From: a bacterium
GTDB lineage: Bacteria; Bdellovibrionota_C; UBA2361; SZUA-149; JAEUWB01
Direction: 5' to 3'
Assembly: GCA_016786595.1 (NCBI GenBank)
Contig: JAEUWB010000003.1
Span: forward strand, 124,001 to 188,000
Length of the DNA stretch: 64,000 nucleotides
Shown here: one piece after another, positions 49,891 through 58,906 of the stretch
Layout of the letters: each line of letters begins with the position of its first letter
Numbering within the stretch: position 1 is the stretch's first letter
Made by a program: the position numbers and the translations under genes
The notes under the pieces: model-generated
Told to the model about the DNA's origin: nothing
What the model saw: only the letters and a program-made list of their open reading frames with translations
Databases searched by the model: none

Positions 49891-52311
49891 ATGAGTAGGG
49901 TTATTTTTTTCATCGCTTTGCTCCAGATCTCCCTCGTAGCCCATTTCGTTAAGGCCGAAGAAAATCCGATTGACCCCGCACAGAGCCTCAAAGAGTATAC
50001 AGCCTTTGATATTTTCCTCGGGGACGCCTTTAAGGGAATTGCGATGGCTTACTATTCTGATACTGCAGTTAAACTCGAACGTCCCCATGAAGTGCTAGAG
50101 CTTTTAGGATTTTCGGGTAAGGAAGCAGCAAATCAAGTTTTAAAATTATTGACCGATCCGATCGAGTCCAAGAAGTCAGTTCCGCATATTGGCTCAATCT
50201 CTGTAGATTCGAAAACATTTAGAATTGTTTTACGTCTAGAAGATGAATTCCTTGATACTGAAAAACTTGCCGCTAAAGGCTTGATTAAGCCAACAAGTGA
50301 TGAAGTTTCGTTGCGCACCGATTTCCAAGCTGTATATGCAAAATCAGCGGAAGAAGATCAGAGTTTATTTTCTAATCTAACCGATTACGGCTTTAATTCA
50401 GGTTGGTTAAGAGCTAATGCTGCAAAATCAAACGTGGATAACCGCGACGACATTCGCGAGATATCGGCGAATTATATTTTAGGACGCTGGATTTTATCAG
50501 GAGGTTTGATCGATACTGCTGGCGCAGAACTTATTCCTTCGACGTTTTTAACTGGGATTTCTTTACGTACTGAACCTTTACTCTATGAAAGTAGTGATGC
50601 GCTGCGTGGAAATTCATTCCAAATTAACGTGCCGACGCGAGCGACCGTTGAATTTTTTAAGGAAGGACAATTAATTGATCGTCAGGTCTTAGAATCAGGA
50701 AAGCGCGAAGTTGATACTACACGTTTCCCTCAAGGTGGATATTATGTCGATGTAGTAGTGCGTGAGCTCGCAGGCGGGGAGAGGCGTGAGCGCAAATTCT
50801 TTTCTAAATCTGGGTTTTTAACTACGCGTGGTGGCCCACAATTAAGATTTGATATAGGAAAACTCCGTGAGGAAGCAGATCTTTTAGATATCCCCTATTA
50901 TCGAAGCAGTCTCGAATGGAGATTATTTTCACCACTGCAATTAAATCTGGCTACATACGGCACTGATGATAAGCAAACTGGAGTTGTTGGCGTGCGAGCT
51001 ACCTATGGCGATTTTCTTTTAACGACAGCCGGATCATGGTCGTCGAACGATAAATTTAGCTATACGATAGGCGGCGGCGGGGCTTTATATGGAATTTCTT
51101 TTTCTGCCGATCATGAAAAATCTGAATTAGTGCCGATTGACGAACTTGAGCGCAGGGAGCAAGTTGGCGAGGGGTTTAACCAATCACTTACGCCGATTGA
51201 TAATCTATTTAACCCGGTTACGGCACGCGAAGGGGAGAGGACAAATGTCTACATTTCAAAATGGATTGATGATTTAGAGCTACGTTTTAATGCAATTAAC
51301 ATTAAGCGTGACGATGAGCCGGCATTTGAAACCTATGGGCCCACAATTCGCTATCGCATCCTTGAAGATGCAAAGAATTCCCTCTATGCCGAAGCTTCTT
51401 ATCAAGTCACTAAAGAGAGTGATCTTGTATTAGCTTTCATTAGTTGGCAGCGTAGATTTCTGCCCTGGTCGATTGACTCAACTGCGGGACTTAGAACGGT
51501 GCAGAGTAATAACGAAGCTGGATCGGTCAAAGATGATTTTGGTCCGATGCTACGTGAAGCAGTTCAGTATGACGCAAGAAATAGTAAAACAGCGCAAGGC
51601 TTGCGAGCGCGCTTAGACGCATTAATGCGCGATCAGGAAAGTGGGTCGCTTGGAACCTTTACAACTTCGCAAGTTGAATACGGCTCTAATTATGGCGGCC
51701 TGCTTGCGGCACTTAATCATCAACAGGACTCAAATCAATCGCAAGATAGTGAAGCAATTGGTGCAAATTTAAGCATGGCCTTAAGTAGCCAAGGAAAGCT
51801 CACTACGGGACCTGCTGGACTGGGCGATGCTTTAATTTCTGTTGAAATTGTGAATCCTGACTCCGCTGCAGCTACTGATATAATCATCGATGGTCAAACG
51901 GTTAAAACTATCCACGGAGCTGGAAAGGTCTTAATTGGCGTTTCTGCCTTTCAGAAATATTCTGTAAGAATTAAGCCTGCGGTGAACTCGCCGGTGATGA
52001 GTTATGACAATAAGACTTATCAAGTGCTACTCTATCCTGGACATGTACAAAGGCTTACCTTTGACGTAGCTAAAGTTTTTGTAGCAATTGGTAAAATTGT
52101 TGACAGCAATGATCAACCTTTAGCTTCAAAACGCATCAAGGGGTTACGAGAATTCCCCCTAACTGAAATTGATGGGTCATTTCAAGTCGAAGTTAATGGG
52201 CACGAGGAAATTTCTGTCGAAATCAATGCGGGTGAGAGTTGTCATCTAAAACTACCTGAGGTCGGAGAAGTTGAATATTTTTACGATTACGGAACGCTTA
52301 AGTGTCTGTAG
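49891..52311 (+). CDS. Outer-membrane usher (CS1/TcfC- or archaic-type)
   Basis: A protein of 806 residues from ATG 49891; the frame starts earlier (49792) inside the chaperone gene, but 49891 gives the signal peptide (MSRVIFFIALLQISLVAHFVKA) right after the chaperone stop. The stretch LRTEPLLYESSDALRGNSFQ and the following VEFFKEGQLIDRQVLESGKR, with DTTRFPQGGYYVDVVVRE, are typical of CfaC/TcfC-type ushers. The middle has the alternating strands of a 24-strand barrel, and the C-terminus a beta-sandwich domain with a cysteine pair (ESCHLK, LKCL). It exports and polymerises the pilins from the three preceding genes. Confidence 0.85.
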   Translation: MSRVIFFIALLQISLVAHFVKAEENPIDPAQSLKEYTAFDIFLGDAFKGIAMAYYSDTAVKLERPHEVLELLGFSGKEAANQVLKLLTDPIESKKSVPHIGSISVDSKTFRIVLRLEDEFLDTEKLAAKGLIKPTSDEVSLRTDFQAVYAKSAEEDQSLFSNLTDYGFNSGWLRANAAKSNVDNRDDIREISANYILGRWILSGGLIDTAGAELIPSTFLTGISLRTEPLLYESSDALRGNSFQINVPTRATVEFFKEGQLIDRQVLESGKREVDTTRFPQGGYYVDVVVRELAGGERRERKFFSKSGFLTTRGGPQLRFDIGKLREEADLLDIPYYRSSLEWRLFSPLQLNLATYGTDDKQTGVVGVRATYGDFLLTTAGSWSSNDKFSYTIGGGGALYGISFSADHEKSELVPIDELERREQVGEGFNQSLTPIDNLFNPVTAREGERTNVYISKWIDDLELRFNAINIKRDDEPAFETYGPTIRYRILEDAKNSLYAEASYQVTKESDLVLAFISWQRRFLPWSIDSTAGLRTVQSNNEAGSVKDDFGPMLREAVQYDARNSKTAQGLRARLDALMRDQESGSLGTFTTSQVEYGSNYGGLLAALNHQQDSNQSQDSEAIGANLSMALSSQGKLTTGPAGLGDALISVEIVNPDSAAATDIIIDGQTVKTIHGAGKVLIGVSAFQKYSVRIKPAVNSPVMSYDNKTYQVLLYPGHVQRLTFDVAKVFVAIGKIVDSNDQPLASKRIKGLREFPLTEIDGSFQVEVNGHEEISVEINAGESCHLKLPEVGEVEYFYDYGTLKCL

Positions 52312-52371
52312 TGTATTATCTTTCCCGTGCCTTGAACATTTTATCTGCGAACACGTCGAAGCTTACAGCCC

Positions 52372-53406
52372 ATGAAAAATAAAATACTATTTAGCTTAGC
52401 GTTATTTATTTCAATAAATGTTATGGCCCAAGAATATAAAAAACCAAATGATTCAGAGTTGCAGAAGCTTTTATCAAAAGAGCAATACTCCGTGACTCAG
52501 CAATGTAATACTGAACCACCATTTCGAAATGCCTATTGGGATAATAAAGCTCCAGGTATTTATGTTGATGTAACAACAGGCGAGCCGCTTTTCAGTTCCA
52601 CTGATAAGTATGATTCGGGAACTGGGTGGCCGAGTTTTATGCGTCCAATCGTGGGCACTGATCTTGTTGAGAAAGCGGACCGGCAGTACGGCATGAGAAG
52701 AATTGAGGTAAAATCAAAATCAGGTGACAGTCATCTCGGACACGTTTTTGATGACGGTCCTGAAAAAAATCAGGGTGGAACTGGACTGCGTTACTGTATT
52801 AATTCTGCATCACTTCGCTTTATTCCAGCAAATGAGCTTGAAGCAGAAGGCTATGGGAAATTTTTATATCTTTTTCAGCCAGCCGCAAACTCTGAAGCTA
52901 AGACAGCTAAGCATCAGCCTCAAACTGAAATTGCCACACTTGCTGGCGGATGTTTTTGGGGCATGGAAGATTTAATTAGAAAACTCCCAGGTGTTGTCGC
53001 GACAGAAGTAGGCTACACAGGAGGAAATACTGATCAGCCAATTTACGACTATGTGCATAGTGGCACAACTGGCCATGCCGAAGCAGTGCGGATAGAATTT
53101 GATCCTCAGCAAACTACATACGAAGAAATCCTTCGTTTCTTCTTTAGGATTCACGACCCGACAACGTTAAATCGTCAAGGTAATGACCGCGGCACGCAGT
53201 ATCGTTCAGCTATCTTCTTTCACTCTAAAGAGCAGGAGCTAGTTGCGAAAAAAATATTGGACGAAGTCGAGCTCTCGGGTAAATGGAAAAAACCCGTCGT
53301 GACCGAAGTAGTGACTGCTGGAAAGTGGTATCGAGCCGAAGATGATCACCAAGATTATCTGGTGAAACATCCAGGCGGGTATACCTGTCACTTTATTCGC
53401 GACTAG
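52372..53406 (+). CDS. msrBA: Periplasmic methionine sulfoxide reductase, MsrB-MsrA fusion
   Basis: A 344-residue protein with signal peptide ([20 protein letters not shown]). Residues about 30-165 are the MsrB domain: [34 protein letters not shown] and catalytic Cys in [12 protein letters not shown]. Residues about 188-344 are MsrA: catalytic [18 protein letters not shown], and the Tyr/Glu/Asp positions. The order B then A differs from the A-B PilB-type proteins but is known. The zinc cysteine pairs of many MsrB are absent (DSGTGWP lacks the Cys of GCGWP). It repairs oxidised methionine in exported proteins, perhaps including the pilus subunits next door. Confidence 0.93.
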   Translation: MKNKILFSLALFISINVMAQEYKKPNDSELQKLLSKEQYSVTQQCNTEPPFRNAYWDNKAPGIYVDVTTGEPLFSSTDKYDSGTGWPSFMRPIVGTDLVEKADRQYGMRRIEVKSKSGDSHLGHVFDDGPEKNQGGTGLRYCINSASLRFIPANELEAEGYGKFLYLFQPAANSEAKTAKHQPQTEIATLAGGCFWGMEDLIRKLPGVVATEVGYTGGNTDQPIYDYVHSGTTGHAEAVRIEFDPQQTTYEEILRFFFRIHDPTTLNRQGNDRGTQYRSAIFFHSKEQELVAKKILDEVELSGKWKKPVVTEVVTAGKWYRAEDDHQDYLVKHPGGYTCHFIRD

Positions 53407-54505
53407 GGAGCTCTTGGAATTTAATAAATTTGTTGTCTCGTACTATTTTTAATTCGATTTCTTTTGCGGATACATCGCCGAAGCTGTCAAAAACGATCGG
53501 TCCGGAAGCGCCTGCGAACTTAATAGAATATAATTCTTGTTTGACGCATACGGGAGTAAGCTCATTTCCGCACTTTTTCATTGCATGAGCTAGGGCGATC
53601 ACTCCATCATAGGCTTGAGCGACGGAGAATGAGGGCTCTTCGCGATAGAGTTTAAGGTATTGATCGGCAAGTTTAAGTCCAGCTTGCTCAGTGCTTAATT
53701 TGGGGTAACTATAGATCACGCCTTCACCTGCGCCTTGAGCGCCATCAAGAAAATCTTGTCCTTCAATTGAATACACGTCAGAGAAAATTTTAAGATTGAG
53801 CCCTAATTCCTTTGCCTGACGGACTAAGACACCAGCTTCTTTGTTGTGAGCCGAGAGGAATAGAGCTTTTAATTTGGTAGCTTTAAGGCGACTTAAAATT
53901 AAGCGAAAATCAGTTTCGTTTTGCTTAAATGATTCTTCGAATGCAATTTCGCCGCGATAGGAATTACGAAAACTTTTTCTACCAGCTTCGCCCTTTTCGT
54001 TTTCAATATAGAGCACTGCAATTTTTGCAAGCTTAAACTGGTCGAAAATTAATCTAGAAATTTCACTGGAGAGTTGGTTTGCAAGTACGCCTGTGCGAAA
54101 TGTAAAATCATCAGGAGTACTATATAGTGGAGAGAAGGCAGATACATCCATCTGCACAATCTTATTTTTATTTGCTAGCGGCGCAATTGCTAGCGCTACA
54201 GAGCTTTGATTTGTAATTACAAAATTTATTCGATTCGTGGTTTGGAGCTTATAGAAAGCAGTCACAGCGGTATTGGCAAGGCCTTGGCAATCTTCGACAA
54301 CTAATTTGAGTGGCTTGCCATTTATCCCACCAGCTCGGTTTATTTCGTCAGTGGCAAGGTTTATTCCGCGTAGCGCCCACTCACCGTAACGTGCAGAACT
54401 CCCAGTGATGCCCAGGATTACGCCAACTCGCACTTCAGCGAAGCACGAGATGGCAAGCAAGCACTGCATTGCAATTGATAATATTAACTTGGTAGAAAGT
54501 GGCAT
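53393..54505 (-). CDS. Periplasmic branched-chain-amino-acid-type binding protein (orphan)
   Basis: A 370-residue protein with a signal peptide (to about residue 23) and the type I periplasmic binding fold. [20 protein letters not shown] and [20 protein letters not shown] are the conserved start, followed by VVEDCQG and, later, [12 protein letters not shown] and [15 protein letters not shown]. The LivJ/LivK-type family binds amino acids or related ligands. No permease or ATPase gene is adjacent, so it may serve a sensor or a distant transporter. Its 3' end overlaps msrBA by 14 bases. Confidence 0.88.
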   Translation of the reverse strand: MPLSTKLILSIAMQCLLAISCFAEVRVGVILGITGSSARYGEWALRGINLATDEINRAGGINGKPLKLVVEDCQGLANTAVTAFYKLQTTNRINFVITNQSSVALAIAPLANKNKIVQMDVSAFSPLYSTPDDFTFRTGVLANQLSSEISRLIFDQFKLAKIAVLYIENEKGEAGRKSFRNSYRGEIAFEESFKQNETDFRLILSRLKATKLKALFLSAHNKEAGVLVRQAKELGLNLKIFSDVYSIEGQDFLDGAQGAGEGVIYSYPKLSTEQAGLKLADQYLKLYREEPSFSVAQAYDGVIALAHAMKKCGNELTPVCVKQELYSIKFAGASGPIVFDSFGDVSAKEIELKIVRDNKFIKFQELPSRE

Positions 54506-54564
54506 ATGAAATAAACTCTTAATCGAAATTACTTGAACCTTGTAAGATAATCAAATTTTCATTT

Positions 54565-55356
54565 ATGCATCAGCTTACTCCCGACATCGAAAAATATTTA
54601 CAAGTCACAGACATCTTCGCAAAAAGTGCACGAAAGTTAATTCTTGATTTCTGGCATGCCAACCGCATTGAAGTTGATCTTAAGTCTGACAATTCCCCAG
54701 TTACTGAAGTTGATATGAAATGCGAAGCAATGCTTCGCGAGGAAATATCTAAAAAGTTTCCCGATCATGGAATTATCGGCGAAGAATATGGCGTATCAAA
54801 CCCAGATTCTGAATTCCAATGGGTGATTGATCCAATTGATGGCACTCAAAATTTAGTAAATCGCATTCCGACATTTGGCTCGATGATTGCCTTGCGGTTT
54901 CAGGGCAAAAGTATCGTCGGGTCAATCGATCACCCGGCCCTGGATTGCCATTGCATTGGCGCTTTAGGCCAGGGAGTGTACTTTGCGGGGCAAAGACAAA
55001 CGATTATCGATACAATTTGTCAGCCAAGCATTGCACCTAACGAAATTATTGCGACAAGCACGCTTGCTACTTTTAAGCGTAACGATCGATCGGCTTTATT
55101 TTATAAAATCCTAGAATTACATGCCAACACGAGAATTTATTACGACTGTTATGCCACAACACTTGCCGTCACTGGTCGGCTTGGAGCTTTAGTCGAATGT
55201 AATTTGAAGCTCTGGGACATCGCGCCAGCTGAAATCCTCGCGCAGGAGGCGGGAGGGAAATTTTGCTACTTTCAGACCGGTGACCAACCACAGTACTATA
55301 ACTCAGTCTTTGGAAAACCTGCCGTGGTTGATAAGCTCTTAACTCTTTCCCTATAA
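54565..55356 (+). CDS. hisN: Inositol-monophosphatase-family phosphatase (probable histidinol-phosphatase)
   Basis: A 263-residue metal-dependent phosphatase. The metal site is complete: the Glu pair in IIGEEYG, WVIDPIDGTQNLVN (Asp-Pro-x-Asp-Gly-Thr) and KLWDIAPAEILAQEAGG at the end. Length and the IDPIDGTQNL form match HisN-type histidinol phosphatases as well as other IMPase members such as inositol monophosphatase and CysQ; the substrate is not fixed by the sequence. Monocistronic, upstream of lysS. Confidence 0.8.
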   Translation: MHQLTPDIEKYLQVTDIFAKSARKLILDFWHANRIEVDLKSDNSPVTEVDMKCEAMLREEISKKFPDHGIIGEEYGVSNPDSEFQWVIDPIDGTQNLVNRIPTFGSMIALRFQGKSIVGSIDHPALDCHCIGALGQGVYFAGQRQTIIDTICQPSIAPNEIIATSTLATFKRNDRSALFYKILELHANTRIYYDCYATTLAVTGRLGALVECNLKLWDIAPAEILAQEAGGKFCYFQTGDQPQYYNSVFGKPAVVDKLLTLSL

Positions 55357-55436
55357 ACGCTTAAAATCAGTGAGAACTTGCGCCGAATAGCTATCTTTAG
55401 CTAATCTCTTGTGATTATTAAAAGTTTACCGAGATT

Positions 55437-56945
55437 ATGATCAGCGAACAAGAACAAGTCCGACGCAATAAGCTCCAAGAGATAAAATCTAAGCGTTATC
55501 CATTCCCCAATGACGCGAGAATTACTGGAACAAGCACGGTCGTCAAAGCCGCTGCTGAAAAAGAAAAAGACCTGACCGAAGACAAGCGCACAAACTTTAC
55601 AATTGCCGGTCGAATTATGACGATGCGACAGATGGGCAAGGCGGCCTTCATCCATCTCCAAGATCGTTACGGCCGCGTTCAAGTCTATGTCAAAAAAGAC
55701 ATTATTGGGGATGCTGCATTTGAGGAATTTAAAACTCTCGATATTGGCGATATCGTTGAAACATCTGGTTATGGATTTTTAACAAAGACAAATGAACCAT
55801 CCTTGCATGCGTCAACGCTGCGCTTGTTAGTGAAATGTCTCCACCCTTTGCCCGAGAAGTGGCATGGCTTGACCGATGTAGAGACCCGCTATCGACAACG
55901 TTACATTGATTTGATCGTTAACGAAGAAGTCAGAGACACTTTCGTTGCCCGCTCAAAAATCATTAAAGAAATTCGTAATTTTCTAGATCAGGAAAATTAT
56001 ATTGAAGTTGAAACCCCGACCTTTCATAGCTTAACCGGTGGTGCAAACGCGCGACCTTTTAGCACTCATCATAATGCGCTTAACATTGATCTCTATTTGC
56101 GCATTGCTTTAGAATTGCCACTTAAGCGTTTAATTGTTGGTGGGTTTGAGCGTGTTTATGAAATTGGCCGCGTTTTCCGCAATGAGGGGATTTCCACGCA
56201 TCACAACCCCGAATTTACGATGCTTGAGTTTTATCAGGCTTATGCAACTTTTGAAGATTTGATGGATCTGACGGAGCGCTTATTTGCACGATTATGTCAA
56301 AGTGTGCTCGGTTCAACGACTTCAAAATTTGGGGAAGTTGAAATCAATTGGCAGTTACCATGGAAGCGCGTTACCATGCTCGATTCGATTTATGAAATCG
56401 GCGGACTTGACCGCTCCATTCCGCTTGATACGCTTGAAGGCGTGCAGCAAGCTGGTGAAACGCTAGGTATTAAAGAAGCTGCCTGGGCAGAAGATTACGG
56501 GGTTGGTTTGTATGAGCTTTTTGACCAAGGCGTGCAGCCAAAAATAGTTAACCCTACATTTATTACGCGTCACCCTGTGGAAATTTCGCCACTGGCACGG
56601 CGCTCGATGGACGATCCGCGCTTTACCGATCGCTTTGAATTAATGGTTTGTGGCATGGAATTAGCAAACGCGTTTAGCGAATTAAATGACCCCGAGGATC
56701 AGCGTGGACGTTTTGAGGCGCAGTTAAAAGCAAAAGAGAAAGGTGACCTCGAGGCGATGGATCTGGACGAGGATTTTTTATGCGCGCTTGAATATGGAAT
56801 GCCACCAACTGCTGGACAAGGTATTGGGATTGACCGCTTGGCCATGCTTTTTACAGGCAGTACTAGTATTCGAGATGTAATTCTTTTCCCGGCGATGAAA
56901 CCAATTACAACTAAAACTGGCACATCAAGTAACGATCAAGAATGA
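55437..56945 (+). CDS. lysS: Lysyl-tRNA synthetase, class II
   Basis: A 502-residue enzyme charging tRNA-Lys. The N-terminal OB-fold (AGRIMTMRQMGKAAFIHLQD and on) is followed by motif 1 in FLDQENYIEVETPTFHSLTGGANARPF, motif 2 in FRNEGISTHHNPEFTMLEFY and motif 3 in GIGIDRLAMLF. Length is usual for the class. Its stop overlaps the start of the Lol permease gene by 4 bases, so they are probably expressed together. Confidence 0.96.
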   Translation: MISEQEQVRRNKLQEIKSKRYPFPNDARITGTSTVVKAAAEKEKDLTEDKRTNFTIAGRIMTMRQMGKAAFIHLQDRYGRVQVYVKKDIIGDAAFEEFKTLDIGDIVETSGYGFLTKTNEPSLHASTLRLLVKCLHPLPEKWHGLTDVETRYRQRYIDLIVNEEVRDTFVARSKIIKEIRNFLDQENYIEVETPTFHSLTGGANARPFSTHHNALNIDLYLRIALELPLKRLIVGGFERVYEIGRVFRNEGISTHHNPEFTMLEFYQAYATFEDLMDLTERLFARLCQSVLGSTTSKFGEVEINWQLPWKRVTMLDSIYEIGGLDRSIPLDTLEGVQQAGETLGIKEAAWAEDYGVGLYELFDQGVQPKIVNPTFITRHPVEISPLARRSMDDPRFTDRFELMVCGMELANAFSELNDPEDQRGRFEAQLKAKEKGDLEAMDLDEDFLCALEYGMPPTAGQGIGIDRLAMLFTGSTSIRDVILFPAMKPITTKTGTSSNDQE

Positions 56946-58213
56946 TACTCAGCTATTTTGAGCGATTGATTGCTACCCGCTACTTAGGCAGTAAGCGTAA
57001 AGAAGTATTTATTTCAATTATCACAGTAATTTCGGTCGTTGGCGTGGCCTTAAGTGTGATGGTTTTAAATGCAGTTTTAGCAATCATGACCGGGTTTCAA
57101 GAAGAGTTGCGCGATAAGTTAGTTGGCGCAAATGCGCACGTTGTAGTGCGCTCGTTACGTGGACCATTTGTCGAGTGGGCTGATGTAGAAAGTAAAATTA
57201 AAACTGTTTCTGGCGTTAAGGCAGTGTTTCCCTACACGCACAATCAAGCGATGCTGATGGGCAATCAAACGGCGCGAGGTATTTTAATTCGAGGCGTAGC
57301 CAACAATGCCGAAGCCTATGCGAAATTACAAACCTATACTAAAGGTATGGAGGGCATTGCCTCGGCACTTAAGCCCGCAAGTATTGATATTATTCGTCCG
57401 GATGGATCGCGTGACAGTGTGACCTTGCCACCATTAATTATTGGGCGAGAGCTAGCAATGGCCTTTGGACTTGAACCAGGTGAAGCTGTAACTTTGCTCT
57501 CGCCGAATGTTACAAGTTCGCCCCAAGGAATGGTTCCGCAACAACGGCGCTTCGTCGTGACGGCTATTTATCAATCTGGCTTAGTAGAATACGAGAGTGC
57601 ACTAGTTTACACGAATTTACAGAGTGCGCAGGCCTTCTTTGATCTTGGGCAAAGTGTGACTGGACTTGAAGCGATTGTAGCTGATTTAGAAAAGGCGCCT
57701 GAAATTGCAGCAGCCATGCGCGCGCAAGTTGCAAATTATTTTGATATTAAGGATTGGACAAAAACCAATGAAGCATTCTGGCGCGCACTAAAATTAGAGC
57801 GTCGAGTTTACTTTATTGTGCTCTTGCTGCTGATCCTGATTGCAAGTTTTTCAATCGTTAGTACTCTGGTGATGGTTGTGCTGGAAAAAGGACGTGATAT
57901 CGCAATCTTGAAGACGATTGGAGCAACTGACCGCAGTGTGCTTAAAATTTTCCTTTTCCAAGGGGCAACAATCGGAGCAGTCGGAACAATCTTAGGGACT
58001 GTTGCCGGCTACCTGTTTTGCATTGGCTTTCGTGAATATGGCTTTGAGTTGGATGAGAGTGTTTTCTCGCTTAGCACTGTCCCGGTAAGACTTGTTACTT
58101 CGAATTTTCTTAGCGTCGGGATTATGGCATTTATTATTTCATCTTTGGCTGGCGTTTATCCAGCATTACGTGCTGCTAAAATTCGACCTGCAGAAATGTT
58201 ACGCTACGAATAG
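56942..58213 (+). CDS. lolC: Lipoprotein-releasing ABC transporter permease (LolC/LolE)
   Basis: A 423-residue protein with one N-terminal membrane helix (about residues 24-48), a large periplasmic domain, and three C-terminal helices (about 290-415). FERLIATRYLGSKRKEVFISI at the start, the hook region EYESALVYTNLQSAQAFFDL, MVVLEKGRDIAILKTIGATD and YPALRAAKIRPAEMLRYE are hallmarks of LolC/LolE. Only one such permease is present beside lolD, so it probably works as a homodimer (LolF-like). Confidence 0.92.
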   Translation: MILSYFERLIATRYLGSKRKEVFISIITVISVVGVALSVMVLNAVLAIMTGFQEELRDKLVGANAHVVVRSLRGPFVEWADVESKIKTVSGVKAVFPYTHNQAMLMGNQTARGILIRGVANNAEAYAKLQTYTKGMEGIASALKPASIDIIRPDGSRDSVTLPPLIIGRELAMAFGLEPGEAVTLLSPNVTSSPQGMVPQQRRFVVTAIYQSGLVEYESALVYTNLQSAQAFFDLGQSVTGLEAIVADLEKAPEIAAAMRAQVANYFDIKDWTKTNEAFWRALKLERRVYFIVLLLLILIASFSIVSTLVMVVLEKGRDIAILKTIGATDRSVLKIFLFQGATIGAVGTILGTVAGYLFCIGFREYGFELDESVFSLSTVPVRLVTSNFLSVGIMAFIISSLAGVYPALRAAKIRPAEMLRYE

Positions 58214-58222
58214 GATTAGCTT

Positions 58223-58906
58223 GTGGATTTAACGATTAAAAATTTATCAATGCACTATCTCGATGGCGCACGCACTGTAAGGGTTTTCGACAATCTTTCA
58301 CTCGCTGTAAAATCTGGCACAAGTATTGCAATTATTGGCGAATCGGGGATCGGTAAATCAACGTTGTTGAATCTGTTAGGGACGTTGGAAACGCCAACTT
58401 CAGGGTCAATTCAGCTTGGTGATTTTTTAATTTCAGACGGGAGTTATTCGACCACAGCGCTTGCCAAGTTTCGCTCAGAGCAAATTGGTTTTATTTTTCA
58501 ATTTCATCATCTCTTGCCCGAATTTACAGCTTTAGAAAATGTAATGCTGCCTTTACTGATTCAGGGCCGTAGTGTCGAAGCTGCTACAAACGCGGCACGT
58601 GAAATTCTTGTCAAAGTTGGGCTGGAGGAGCGTTTGACGCATCGCCCGACAATGCTTTCCGGCGGCGAACAGCAGCGAGTTGCGATTGCTAGGGCGCTAG
58701 TGCACCGGCCGAAATTACTGCTTGCTGATGAACCTACAGGGAATCTTGATCTAAATACAGCCAAAGAAATACAAAATCTGCTGCAGGGCATACAAGTTAC
58801 TACAAAAGTTACAATGATCTTAGTTACCCATTCTAGAGAACTAGCAAATTCACTTGATCGGATTTTTGAATTGACGTCAAACGGATTGGTGGAGAAAAAA
58901 AAGTGA
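58223..58906 (+). CDS. lolD: Lipoprotein-releasing ABC ATPase
   Basis: A 227-residue ATPase starting at GTG 58223. Walker A GESGIGKSTLL, Q-loop FIFQFHHLLPEFTALENVM, signature LSGGEQQRVAIARAL, Walker B LLLADEPTGNLD and switch H in VTHSREL are complete. The FQFHHLL block is specific to the MacB/LolD group. It powers lipoprotein release from the inner membrane. It starts 9 bases after the permease gene and overlaps bamA. Confidence 0.95.
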   Translation: MDLTIKNLSMHYLDGARTVRVFDNLSLAVKSGTSIAIIGESGIGKSTLLNLLGTLETPTSGSIQLGDFLISDGSYSTTALAKFRSEQIGFIFQFHHLLPEFTALENVMLPLLIQGRSVEAATNAAREILVKVGLEERLTHRPTMLSGGEQQRVAIARALVHRPKLLLADEPTGNLDLNTAKEIQNLLQGIQVTTKVTMILVTHSRELANSLDRIFELTSNGLVEKKK

